Shown piece after piece: positions 12,701 through 25,093 of a stretch of 64,000 nt of DNA. Each line of letters begins with the position of its first letter. The stretch's first letter is position 1. Under the pieces are notes generated by a model. The model was not told the origin of the DNA, searched no databases, and worked only from the letters and a program-made list of their open reading frames with translations. The position numbers and the translations under genes are program-made. The DNA is from Haliaeetus albicilla (Eukaryota; Chordata; Aves; Accipitriformes; Accipitridae). The stretch lies in contig NC_091499.1 of NCBI RefSeq assembly GCF_947461875.1, forward strand, positions 24,148,494-24,212,493, written 5' to 3'.

Positions 12701-15700
12701 CAGACACGGGAACACTGTCAGATGCTAATGCTAACTTCTAGCCATGAAATCTACGCTTGTGACTCAATGGCTCCCACTGCTAAAAGTTTTCTTCCACTGA
12801 CCTTAGAAAGATCAGCACAATCTGTATTGCCCTGTGAATTTATATAACAGCTTTACAACTTTACATTAAGTCAAGGGCATTACTCACACTCTTTTAAATA
12901 TGTCTCTAATTTAAAATTGAGATTGAGGCCTTCTGTGCTTAGGAGCCAAAATTCCTCATATAGTCAAGGGAGGAAGACTCTAGAGAAGGTCACCAAAGCA
13001 CCTGAAACAGAGAGCTACAGCCTGAGTTACTGGTCACAAACTGGAGGTATAGAAATAATGGGGTTAGAGGTAAATTCCTTGTTCTCACCTGTTTAGTGTG
13101 TCAAAGTGATTGCCACATTTTCCCCTAGATCATTGTAAGTCTGGGGGGCGGTCGGTAGGTTTTTGCTTCCCTTTACTGTACGAGACATGGCTAGTCTGGG
13201 CATACCTCACTTCATTGCTGGTGCAGAGCTTTGGGCAGTGAGGGCACGCCAGGTTTTCCCACTCTATGTACATAACAAGTACAAGACAAGAGGCTGATAC
13301 ACTCTAGAAAGAAGAGCGATTGTTTTGTTATAAGTTATTTTCTGAATAGCGGAACTAATGAAGCTGGTTTATGTCCTTATCTCTCACCCATGTCCCCAAA
13401 GCTCCTTGCACCTTTCAGCCCCACCAGGCAAGATAAAGCAGTGTGTAATACATGTGTTCTATGTGTACTGGCTAGTGAGCCAGCTAGCTGTTTTCAGCCA
13501 AGCAAGCCTGTCTTCTGCCTGCCTTTTCCATCAGTCAGACACTGACTTGGGTGTCTGTCTTCTGCTCAGCCACTTATTTTTAAGGAATTTCTTGCAAGTT
13601 GTCTTTCAGAAGTCTTCTGTTATTTCTAATTTCACTTAAATTGGCCCAAAAGATCCCTATGAATAGATAATGTGATATATATAGATGTATAATTTTATCA
13701 TAACAATATTGCTAAATGATACAGATATAAATGCCTATATTTATAGCTAGGTATAATATCTATGAATAGATAAGTATAAACAGATAATGTGATCTCATCA
13801 CCTCATTGTGTTAGGAATAGTCCATGGACCAGGAACTGGGATGCTTTGTCCCTTCCCCCGTCTGTCTCCTACCATGAATTTCCTAGGTAAGTGTTTTGAA
13901 ATAATTCCACCTTTATTTGTCTTAATGATATTAGAAAATAGAATTCTTTCAATAAAAGGGGAAGTTCAGATCCCCGAAGCCCCGAAGCCCCAGTCACCAA
14001 GACCATGCAGTTAGCAAATTATCCTTACAGACAGGTAGAAAACTAAATCCCCGTGGGCATAGGAGAGAGAAACTTCTGCTACTTTCCCCCTGCCAGCGGA
14101 GTTATACTCCCTGAACTGTCAACATCTCTTCTCAGGGATCACTATAGATGCAAACGCCATGTAAAAGCCAGTCCCAGCACATGAGCATCGTGCCAGACCC
14201 AGGTGTGTGGCTGAGTGGCCAAGCAGCAAGAGGCACCACACGCAGCACTGCAGGCAGAGCCTCTTCTCATACAACTCTGTAATTGAGGGTTAGGCAGCTT
14301 GTGCAAAGTGGGTTTGGTATAACAGTGTGAGAAGCACGCACCTAATTCAGCCTCAGACTTACTTGCATAAGGCAGAAGCCTTATCTGAGATTCTGTCCCA
14401 GCTCTGAACCACTCACAACTTGGTAACTTTTGCATGGGACATCTTGGATTTTGATCACAAGACTCCAAAACCGATTAATTTTTTCTAAGTTTTGGGGAGG
14501 CCAGCTTGCAATCCAGCCTTATACTTGTCTTTCATCCTGAGAAAAAGGAAGAAGAGAGAGGTGTTGAGAAAATTGCACAGAGAGACAACTGTAAAAAATG
14601 CAGATAAATCTATTTACATATTGAACCCATGTCAACAGGCAAGAACAAAGGAAATATTTTTTTCTTTCTTGTCCCTCACCCTTTACTTTAAGAAGCAGGA
14701 TGGTATGTCATGCAGTGGCTAGTAAAGTGATCCATCAGATCACCATCAGACTGCCACCACCTCCAAAATACATAGCTTCTTGATACTAAATTTGTACATT
14801 TTCAGCTGGGTCACTTGTACCAAGCAATCTCAGGATCGGTCATTTTTCAAAGAATAGCTATCAAACAGCCAAGACCTAAATCATGTTCTGTCCTCTCCAA
14901 TCTCTATCTATTGTAGTAAAGGCAGTCAGCAGTGGTCAGACAAAGAATACCATGAGAGGGCTAGGTACAGCGCTGCTCCCTTGAGTGTGGTGGGAACGTG
15001 ATTACAAGTCTCTTCCTTCCTCCTGTGTGCCCATCTCTCGAAAGTATCATGTCCTCCATCGGCAGGTGTAAAGCAAAATATCAATCCTTCTTAAGTTAGG
15101 ATGCTGATTTCACTAATAAAGAAAGAATTAAATGCACGAGGAATGCAGTCAGGAAGAAGTAGAGTCTAAGCAGCAGCTTTGTACTAGTAATTTCAGGTGA
15201 TAAACTGCTATCCAGAATATTGACTGGCTGGTCAGCCGAGCCGCCCTCCCCTACAGCTGTGTGCCAGGAGGCAGCACCAGTGTCTCACACGTGCTGCTGT
15301 CCTCAGTCTTGAACTTTGCATCGAAGGAAAGTGGGCATGGAAGTAACAGAGATATCAGGTCTTGTAAAGTGAGTAGACAGTGGAAAGAGAGGCTATGTGA
15401 AAGGTAGGAAACTTACACCAGAATTATCTTGGTCTGTGGGAAGAGAGAGAAACTTTCTTTGGAGCTGAAGCGAAAGAACACAGACTTGAATGCTCCTGTC
15501 GCCAGGCAAATGAAGTGATTTTTTTTTCTTTTTAGCTCTGTCAAAGCTAGTTCTCTATCTACAGCAAAGCAGTAACAATAAAAATTATAAAATCCTAATC
15601 TGAAAGTTCCTCGTCTTCCTAAGAGAATACCCGTGGACTCACACAAAGCTACTCCCGTGGAGTGCATGCATGTGGTAGGGATAAGGGCTGAATAGAAATA

Positions 15701-18700
15701 ATCTTTATACAAATCAAACTTTCCATATTTTCGAAATCAAAGAGATTTAGGAGAATCATAAACCCCAAAGCTGTTCCCTCAAATGATTTCAACAGCTCGA
15801 GGCGAGTTCATTAAAACAATGTATCTCCAGCCTTTCAGCGGAGACAAGCTCTCCATAGGACAGTGCTGTTGCTTATCTGGGAAGAGCTTCTTGCTGAGTT
15901 CCTGCTGGTTTATTCAAGACCGGCGCTGGGCTCCTGTTACTCTTCTCCTGTTGAAAGTTAAACTGGTTTCAGCTAGTCAGTGCTGCCTGATGGATCTAAA
16001 TAAAGCAACGCTGAGCATACAGACCACACTCTGATACAGAATATGATTACCATGGGAAGCCTTCCAAATTCAAAACAGCCAGGAATTTTAACCTTGGAGC
16101 CAAGGCAGTTCTAATAAAGGGGGGGGGTGAGGGGAATTGCCTTCTGAATTTAATTTGCAAAGCAACGTTAACAGGAAAAGAAGTGACTTGTACATACTTT
16201 TCTTGTCTTCTAATGAGAAGTACGATAAAATGTCAGGAACATTCAAAACCCAGATTATCCAAGTCCAAGACCCATGCTTTAGCCAGAAAACCCAATGATA
16301 TACATACATGTGCATAGTAATGAAAAAAATTAAAGCCTGGACATATGTGTAACATTTTAGTTTGGAAATTAAGCTATCTGGGTTCAGATACAATTATGTT
16401 CATATGTGTCACTTTTTGAAGCAGGGAGGGCTTATTCCACAAAAATGTGTATTTTTCCCAACTCCACTACTTGGTCTGAGAAAATTTATTGCTTCTCCAC
16501 ACAAGTTCATTTCTCTTCATTCTTTGTAGCTATGAAATATCATTCTCATGACTTCAGATTATATTGCTTGTCTGTTAGGGCTCAGGACTTGATGTGAGAA
16601 ATAGAGTTGGATGGGAGAGATTTTCCCTATCCTCCATACATACAGTTCCAGAATCTCTTACATCCCAGACATGTGTCACATCCTACAGCTTTTGGATATT
16701 TAAAATGGATAGTGTCTCCTATTAATACTTATGTCTCTGGCTTTGAATCCCATAAAATCTCATACAAAACCTGAAAAACATTGTCTGCCAAATCTGGGAC
16801 ATACATATATGTGCCTATAAAAAGCCAGGTGTTCACAACACAATTTTTTCAGTAGAAATCTTTTCTGATATGAAAAACCTTGGGAAGATCTAGACACAGA
16901 TGTGAGTTCTTTTCCCATTTGCTACTCTTACTTCATGTTAATGGGGAAAACATAAATATCCCCATTTTAAAACTACTCTCAGTTTTGTAGTGTAACATGC
17001 TAAATAGATGATTGATATTATTGCTATTACTGATTACAAATTCATGTTATTTCTATGATAACCTGAGTGTGATGGTACAAATACATGGAAATTTGAAAAG
17101 CAAAGACTTTTTCTTCAAATATTGTTATTTTTATATACTTGTACAAGCTCAGCAGACCAACTGAATGCCACAGGGAATTCTGAACTCAGAAAATGCATTC
17201 ACAAAGTCCTGTGCAGCAGGATTATCACATGATTTCACATGATTTTCACATTTTCACGGCCCAGGAAATGTACTGTAAACAAGCGAATTAATGTAATTTG
17301 TGAAACAAGCAAAAAACCTTCATCATATTCTACGAAAGACTATTTCCTGCATCTTAATATATTAATCAAGGTTGCAGGATACACTTGTAGAAGCTACATA
17401 TATTTATTTATTTTCAACATATATTTACCATGATAATTAACCACAAATAAAACCTACTGATACAGCAATAAAGTAATTTATTCAGGAAGTTTTGTACCTA
17501 AACCACATACAATGAAGCTGCTTCTCACTCCCATTTAGGATAATATAATAAGCAGCAAAGCGCCGTGAAAAAAACAGGCAGCACTGTGTAGGGAGAGTAA
17601 TTTATTAGAAGCCAAATGTCTTAACTCAGAATCAGTGTTCACAAATTTGTTGATAGTGTTCAGTTCCCAGCAGAGCAACTCCTTTAGGAGTGCTTCGCTT
17701 TGTAGGAAGTACTACTGGGGTAAGTCTGAAACAGAATCTTTTTCTGTAGCGTAACAATATTTTCTGTCCGTCTATCAGTGTCTTTCTCTTCTTGTCTTTT
17801 TTTTTTGCCTCTAATGAAACTTTTATTTTTTACTTCTAAAAATTGATTTTTTTTTTTTTAATCTTTAAGAAAACAAAAAATATCAAGCCCTGGGGCTATG
17901 AGATTTCTTTTCCACCTAAAAATAGTTGCAAAGCTTGGTGAATGCTAATGCTTTCTGTAATCTCATTCTAGCTTTTTGTTTGCAAAAAGTCTTCCCAGTG
18001 AGAAATTATTCTGGGCCATCTTAGTAAGTCGGTTAAGGGAAAGAAAAATAACAAGTGGTGACAGCTGCTGTGTTTTAGGGATATGCTAATTTCAAAGCCT
18101 AATAAGAACATCTAAGATGAATTCATTATTATTTCTCATTTAATCGGTTTTGCAGACATATTAACTTATTCTGAGTGGAGCTTAAGCACCATGTCTCCAA
18201 ACTCAGTTTAACCTCTGTCCAGAGATGAATGCAAAGTGATTTTCCCCCTCAGGTTAACAGTTCATATGGCAGGGTTTCTTTATACCTTTCCGTTTAGTTT
18301 AATCTATTTAGGGTCATGGCTCCTGACCTTTACTTTGAGTTCTGAACTCAGATGAAGCCCAAACATTGAGACTGATCTCTCTTGCAGCTGCCATGCATCA
18401 CCTGGTACTACATGCAGAACACAAAGCAAGAGGAGACACAGTCTAGAAGTTTATAAACGGTGTCTCGCCCTTTGTGCTTTTCCAGTGACAGATAAAGTAC
18501 TTAAACACCCTCTTTTTTCCTGGCTGTCGCTCGGACATGAATGCCCGTGGCAAATGGTGACAGCAATAGGAGGCTGGATTTGAAATGTAGGTGAAACTGA
18601 GAAAGACTTTTCTTTGGTAGGAGCTTTGACTATTTGCCAGTTGCTCAGTCAGCAGAAATCAGCAACCCAGAAGGAGGTGTTTGGTACCAGTAAGAGTACA

Positions 18701-19803
18701 GTCCTCAACGACTGGCAGCACATTTCTGCATCAGTGTGTACACATTGTTTTAAATGGCTGTACTGTTTCCTAAAGGAATTTTTTTCCAGAGGGAAATTTT
18801 CATCTGTCACATGTATTTTTCATTCATTGTTGATTTCTGCTTCTGTGGGTTACAAGCAAACTATGGCAAAGATAGCTATTAGAAATGTAAAAAATCATGC
18901 AGAGCTATTAAAAGATTTTAGAAACATTTGTGGTATATAGTGATATTTTACAGAACTGCACCCTCTCTTCACTAAACATGCCTGTTCCCTGTACAATTAG
19001 TTTGCTAACTCACACACTAAGGGTGAAACACAAGGAAGCACCTTATGTACTTCCAGCTTTGGGGGCATCACTGTTAAAATGCCTGAAAGTGTCTGTCTAT
19101 AGATGAAAGATCCTAGGAAGCAGCAAAAGGCATGTAATCCTCTTAGGAAGTCACTGGCAACGCACAGTTCCCATGAGAAGCCTTTCACAGAGTGGAGCCA
19201 TTTGTAGCTCACCCCTGGGAAACAAATGGGCACATGGTGCACGAAAACTCAGAGCTGCCCCGTAGCTTTCCCAAAATGCTGGAGCAGGAAGATAACTCAG
19301 CCAGGGCTGCTCTTTGAGAAGATCCTGGGGACGCTTCTCTCTTTACCCCTTTTACCCTGTAACACAGCATCCTGAGGACTCCTCCATCACCCCTACCTCT
19401 CCGATGGCAGCGTTCCCTCCAGCTCCTGGGGCAGATGGACACGCGGCTCCCCTGCTCCACAGGTCAAGTTTTTGGCCGCATGGCTGATGCCATGCGAGTA
19501 GACAACAGCGCTGACACTCGCCAGGGTTCTCAATGAGAGGCACTGGGGCTGCAGCACCCTTTGAGTGGGAATCGGCTTTGTCAGATGGGGGAACAGCTGG
19601 GACCTGTCCAGGGCACCCCTGAATCGTGGTGGAGCGTGGGTGGGAATAGGGTGCTAGGCACTAGGGACTCTGCAAGGGTGCCAGGGAAGGTCATCAACAA
19701 AAGGCAAGGTAACCACAAATGGGAGCTCTATGGACCACCCACCTGGATTTCGTTTCCTAAATTCCTCCCACAGCCTCTCTGTCACCAAAGCAGGATTTCA
19801 GGG
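9790..19803. other. AT-rich non-coding stretch
   Basis: No gene can be supported here. One pair of splice-like signals at 13815-13886 is listed separately. A dispersed duplication of the words 'tatgaatagata' and 'agataatgtgat' lies at 13658-13795. A G9 run sits at 16119-16127, and T-rich tracts occur at 17797-17870. Patches with more GC at 10190-10330, 14140-14420 and 19200-19760 contain open frames up to about 120 codons but no recognisable protein. Confidence 0.55.
13815..13886 (+). other. Weak candidate exon (splice-site pair)
   Basis: A pyrimidine-rich acceptor ending in 'ttag' (13811-13814) and a strong donor, 'ctag|gtaagtg' (GT at 13887), bracket 72 bp. Two of the three forward frames are open through it. 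Neither reads like a known protein, and 72 bp is too short to judge codon use. A match of this quality to the donor consensus is expected once or twice by chance in a window this size, so this is only a pointer for RNA evidence. Confidence 0.12.
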
Positions 19804-19823
19804 GCTCTCTCTCTCTCTCTCTC
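19804..19823 (+). repeat. (CT)n microsatellite
   Basis: A short dinucleotide tract of alternating C and T is followed by a T5 and then a C-rich run. Together they form a polypyrimidine stretch of about 35 bases on the plus strand. It has no gene next to it. Confidence 0.75.
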
Positions 19824-22800
19824 CTTTTTCCCCCCACTTTGCCTGACAAAACTTTAACACAATATATCTGCTTGTGCCAACTTAAAGCAACCGGTTCTTC
19901 TATTTTAATATAATTCACTTATTTTAGGGTACTCGAAATAGAGTGAGAATATGGTTTCAGTGCCACGGGGAAATCTCTGCTCCTTTGGAGTCACTTAGAT
20001 GTCTGCAGTAGATCTCAGAACCAGGATCCTATCTCAAAGGTCCTCTCTCCTGAATCCTGGCACGCACCCACATGCTTTAATTCATGATTCTGATGCTGCA
20101 CAGTGTATGAAGGTTATTATAGTTCTTTGAATTCCATTCTATCATCTGGCTAGAAATTTGCCCAGATCACCTGACACATTACTTACACTACCTGCTTTGC
20201 CTCTCCAGGCCCTTAGTAGTATTGTATAAAGAACTTTCTACCCCTGGTTAAGCATTACACTATACATGACATCTGCAAAGGAGGAAAAAATATATCCACT
20301 CTTTCTTTTTCATACTGAGAAGAATTAAGAACCTTAAAGGTAATTGAAGCACATCATCACATATTTTTGAAGTTCTGAATGTTTAAAGCAGTAAAAGCAA
20401 GAAGAAAATCAGGCCTTCCTACCCAGGAATTGGTCTGGCAACAAAGACCCAGAGCAATTAGATTATTCCAAAAAACCCAACCAAACCACCATAATGAACA
20501 ATAGACAGAAAACATTGGACTATTTGCTTTTTACTTTTTTTATAACACTTTATAGTATCTTTTTTCCCGTCAATATACATATATTTAGTTAACTAAGATT
20601 GGTTGCTAATGAACACCAGCTTGCTTGGCAGTGCTAGCTAACAAAAACATATTTGCCACGAACTCCACTGATTTCCTATAAAGATCTGAGGGCCGTACAA
20701 GGTGCTGACCTTATTTATAAAGTCCTTATAATGATTTAGATTCCATCTACCTTGGAGATTATTTTCCCTTATCCTTTTACTGTGACAATTCAAGTTAATG
20801 GATTCTCCCAGGGTTTAAACATCTGGAATGAGTCATGTGTTCCTTCTACATGGGCTTCAATTCTAGTGTTTTACTTGGCCCTTTGACCAAAAGAAGAGTC
20901 TAGCAGTGTTTCTTAAGGTGTAATGTTGTCTTTAGCTACACCACAGTGCAAAATTTCAAAGTAGAAAGTCGATTCAGAAGGTTGTTTTGGTTTGATTACC
21001 TTGTCCATATTCAAATCAATGAGGCCATTTGGGGAGCAAGGTCAGTCTGAATGCAGATCCCTAAGACAACTTTTAGGTTGCAAAGGTCAGTCCTTCAGTG
21101 AAGATTAACTGTTATCATCATGATCAGCTATTATTATGTATTTCATATTTATGAAGATGTTTAATAAGGTAATGATGCAACCGAAAGATGTATGTATAGT
21201 ATAAATTTAACATATCTTTCAAAATAGTCATGGAATTTCAACCATTTAATTTAATTATCTTTTGCATATTACTTGGAAAATTTTCTACATCTCTGGCAGC
21301 TATGAAACAAATGCATTTTATAAATCTATGATAGAAATTTTAAATATGAAAGACCAACTACTGACTCTATTTACAGGCGTGTTAATATGAATAAAGGTTA
21401 TTGACATCAGTGAAGCAACTCTGCATTCATGTTGAGAGACTTGAGATCAGGATTCAATTATGTGTTAATTAATTACCTATGGCTCTTGGTTGGTGCATAT
21501 CTTTTCAAAGGACATATCTTTTTTAACTTTGTCATGTTTACAAAATACTATAGGATTTTACAGCAATAATTTCAAATGTTTAATCCTACTGTAGTGGCAC
21601 TACAGAGTGGATGATATTATGGGGTTTATAATAACAAATCTGTACAGGAAGGAATCTTGTAAGAATGGACATATGTGAGAAAATTTTAGGGCTAGTTTTG
21701 TCACCGTTTCTCAGAAGAGCTGTTCAAGAAGCAGCAGGCAGGAGAAACGCAATCTGAATTTTGAGGGGCTGTTTAGACATGCAGAGGCCAAGAACTCTGC
21801 CAAGGCAATTAATGGTGTAAAGAGCATCTGTAATCTTCCAGCTAACCCATACAAACATATGCGAAAGGAGGATTCATATGACATAATCTTTCTCTGATCC
21901 TCTGTATGCAGACTTTTATCAATGCCAGGACAATGGCTATCATTAGGTCAGGTCGCAGACCTGTTGGTGCTCCCCATGAAATCTGTAAGCCATCTCTGAC
22001 TAATTCAGTTCTTTTAGCAGAAAATGAATCTTACACTGTTTCCTTCTTCTTTCATTATTAATTCAGCTGAAGTCTTGGATAGGCAAGCACTGAACGCTGC
22101 TGCTGAGGAAGAACCAAATATTTCAGAGTAATTGACTTCACCCAGTGAAAGCCATTTGGATTAGATGGAACTATAAGAGAAAAAGAGCTCTTTGGGGCTT
22201 CTTCCCCCTTCCTGCCAAAGTATAGTGATCTCTAACCTACCAAAATTCAGAGGTATTTGCTGTACTGTGTAGGCCAATACATACACCCTTTTGTTCAGTT
22301 TTTCTAGTTTTAAGTATTAAAAGTGCGTATGCAGATGATCTGAGGTTGATACTAAACCCTGGACTTCCCTTTGAGCCCAAACAGCACAGCTGCAGAAGCT
22401 TTATAATTCCTTCAGAAAAAAAAAAAAGTTTCAACATTCTTTTCATTGAGCTTTTGGAGCAAAAATCTGGTTTCAGACAAAATAATGATGGTTTTTCCCA
22501 TATGGCTGAGTTCACAATCAGAGAGCCTACACAAAACTGTTTTCCTTTAGTACCAAATACAAAATTTGTATTTAGGCTCAAAGCAGTTTCAGCCTACCTG
22601 ATGCTCCCATTCGGTTTAGTGCCTGTTAATGACCAATAAGGGAGTAGAAGTAGGTACAATTCCCTTTTGATGTTGAAGATACAAAGCACCTGCCTTCCAT
22701 TTTCTTCTTAATCAAGTCTCTCTCCTCTTCTTAAGGAAGAATCTTTACATTTTTTCTCAGTTATTTCTGGAGATAGCAGGAAGGTAAATACAGGCTATAC

Positions 22801-24067
22801 CACATAGAGATATTTAGTATTCAGGGTTTTGATGTTTTTCTTTTCCGTGAGGAAAGAAATTAATGATTGAGTCAGATATTCCTCTTGCATTCCTCTGTTG
22901 CATCCTGGATGTAAACATCACATATAAAATCTCAATTCCTAAACATTATAGAGCCCTAAGACTAGCAGTGTTTTATTTGTCTGTATTACTATGCCTTTTA
23001 ATAGCACATGTACTTTTAACAGCAAATATACTACCTAAATGTACTTTCTTTAGTTTTCACTTAGTTTCACAGAAATACTCCTCACTGTTGCTGGTACGAC
23101 TTTGTGCACTTCCATTACTCTGCACACAAACACTCCTGTCATCTGACGCTCAGTTCCCCAGACGCGCATTCAGAGCTGATAACTCACACTACATATCTGA
23201 ATCCTAACCAATTTTTCAGAAAAAATGTTCTTTGGGCAGTGACTCCTACTGTTCCAGCTGTCTGTTCCACACAGGAGCTTAACAGCTTTTGCAGTTATCT
23301 TGAAAGATGGGCAGTTATCATAACCTCCAGATTTGTCTAAAGTTCCACCTAATCTGCTGTACTGGAAATATGGCTCCTGAAAAGGAACTTAGAAAAGAGA
23401 AGGTTTTAGAAAACAGAAAATTTTAGATTACTTTTTCTCCATGTGATAATAATGTGATAAAACAGTTACTTGGGTTACTTCTCCAATTGAAGAGTCCTTG
23501 TCTGAACACTTTCTAACTGCAGTGATTTTCTGGACAGGATAAGACCCATCCTGGGTCAAACTCTACTGAAATATAATCAAATGCCCAACTACATTAGGCA
23601 GAGGGCACCTGTTGAAAAACAGATAGGGAAAATCCAAGTCACAATGACATTTTTTCATGCAAATTACCAAATAATATCCAACTGACTATGTGTGGGAAGC
23701 TCTTACAGGTTTGTGATAACTGTGTACAAATTAAGCATGGAAATGAATGTCTTATTTAAATCTTAAAACTGCATTTTCCATTTCCTGGAAATCTGTGCTC
23801 AAAAGCATACAGCTTTCAGTAACTAACACAATGCTTAGTTTTGTTTCAGTAGCTGAAAAAAAACTGTTAATGCTGCCAAGCTCAGTTCTGTTGCACACTG
23901 TGAGAAAAATGTGTATGGTATCACCACATATTAATTTACATTGGTTATTTGATTGAGAGCTGGACTCAGAATGACATGGCTAGTAGGTGGAAAGATGACT
24001 AATTGCATACATTCAGTATGGCAATGACACTAATGTAAAGGTTTCAGCTGATATCCTCCCTGCCATG
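19824..24067. other. AT-rich non-coding stretch
   Basis: No gene, RNA gene or clear transposon is seen. The open frames at 22237-22639 overlap on both strands around an A-run and have no coding character. A faint MIR-like word occurs near 21436-21466 ('acttgagatcaggattcaat'), but it is too short to call. Confidence 0.55.
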
Positions 24068-24198
24068 TGTCGTGGTTTAACCCCAGCCAGCTACTAAGCA
24101 CCACACAGCCACTCACTCACTTCCCCCCCACCCAGTGGGATGGGGAAGAGAATTGGGAAAGAAAAAAAAGTAAACCTCGTGGGTTGAGATAAGAACAG

Positions 24199-24204
24199 TT
24201 TAAT
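24199..24204 (-). terminator. LTR polyadenylation signal ATTAAA
   Basis: TTTAAT on the plus strand reads ATTAAA on the minus strand, about 180 bases downstream of the LTR TATA box. This is the usual place for the R-region poly(A) signal in an LTR. Confidence 0.55.
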
Positions 24205-24383
24205 AGAACAGAAGGGAAGAAAATAATACTTATAATAACAATAATAAAATGACAACAATAATAATAGTAAAAGGATTAGAATACACAAAACAAGGGATGC
24301 ACAATGCAATTGCTCACCACTCGCTGACTGATGCCCAGTTAGTTCCCAAGCACCAATCTGCCCCCCAGGCCAACTCCCCCCAG

Positions 24384-24391
24384 TTTATATA
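24384..24391 (-). promoter_or_regulatory. LTR TATA box
   Basis: TATATAAA on the minus strand, inside the solo LTR. A CRE-like octamer, TGACATCA (24399-24406 on the plus strand), lies just upstream in LTR orientation. It differs from the CRE consensus TGACGTCA only by a G-to-A change at the CpG, as expected from methylation decay. Whether this promoter is active is unknown. Confidence 0.6.
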
Positions 24392-24579
24392 CTGGGCATG
24401 ACATCACATGGTATGGAATACCCCTTTGGCCAGTTTGGGTCAGCTGCCCTGGCTGTGTCCCCTCCCAAATTCTTGTGCCCCTCCAGCCTTCTCGCTGGCT
24501 GGGCATGAGAAGCTGAAAAATTCTTGACTTTAGACTAAAATTACTTAGCAAAAATCTTCAGTTTCAGATTCTCCCCCTT

Positions 24580-25093
24580 TACTCCACTCTCATGAGACCC
24601 TACCTGTAGCACTGAGTCCAGCTCTGGGGCCCCCAGCCCAAGACAGACATGGACCTGTTAGAATGGTTCCAGGGGAGGGCCACAAAAATGATCGGAAGGC
24701 TGGAACACCTCTTCTAGGAAGAAAGATTGAGAGAGTTGGGGTTGTTCAGCCTGGAGAAGAGAAGGCTCTAGGGACAACTTACTGTGGCCTTTCAATACTT
24801 AAAGGGGGCTTATGAGAAAGATGGAGACATTTTACCAGGGCCTGTACTAATTAGGACAAAGAGTAACAGTTTTAAACTAAAAGAAGTTAGATTTAGCTTA
24901 GATGTAAAGAAGAAATTCTTTACAGTGAGGGTAGTGAGACACTGGAACAGACTGTCCAGATAAGTTGTGAATGCCCCATCATTGCTTTGAGCAACCTGAT
25001 CTAATAGGAGATGTCCCTGCCCGTGGCAGGGGAGGTGGAGTGAGATGACTTTTAAAGGTCACTTCCAACCTAAACCATGCTGTGATTCTATGA
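24580..25093 (+). mobile_element. CR1 LINE 3' end, 5'-truncated
   Basis: This is the 3'-terminal part of a chicken-repeat-1 non-LTR retrotransposon. Family landmarks appear in order: 'tccagctctggggccccc' (24618), 'aggagggccac'-like sequence (24673), 'gttcagcctggagaagagaaggct' region (24744), 'ttctttacagtgagggtagtgag' region (24915), 'cccgtggcaggggaggt' (25019), 'ggtcacttccaacctaaacca' region, and the 3' hallmark TGTGATTCTATGA (25081-25093). CR1 copies end in a short ATTCTRTG-type repeat and not in poly(A), which matches. About 510 bp remain of a roughly 4.5-kb element, so it contains only the end of ORF2 and the 3' UTR and is dead. It directly abuts the truncated LTR. Confidence 0.92.

Larger units (their letters stand above)
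24068..24572 (-). mobile_element. Solo LTR of an avian endogenous retrovirus, 5'-truncated
   Basis: On the plus strand the element begins with TGTCGTGGTTTAACCCC, the reverse complement of the 3' end of an LTR family common in birds (from memory an ERVL- or ERVK-like family; exact name not determinable here). Read on the minus strand it shows LTR order: a TATA box (24384-24391), then an ATTAAA poly(A) signal (24199-24204), then the CA-ending terminus at 24068. A run of ATT/AAT-rich sequence lies between at about 24224-24280. No internal gag, pol or env sequence flanks it, so it is a solo LTR. The minus-strand 5' part that normally precedes the 'cttagca' region is missing, and recognisable LTR sequence fades at about 24560-24572, just before a CR1 starts. 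No target-site duplication can be checked because one end is lost. Confidence 0.85.

Noticed and set aside
24094..24551. Open frames inside the LTR
   Set aside because: They are short frames across a non-coding LTR; no retroviral protein motif is present.
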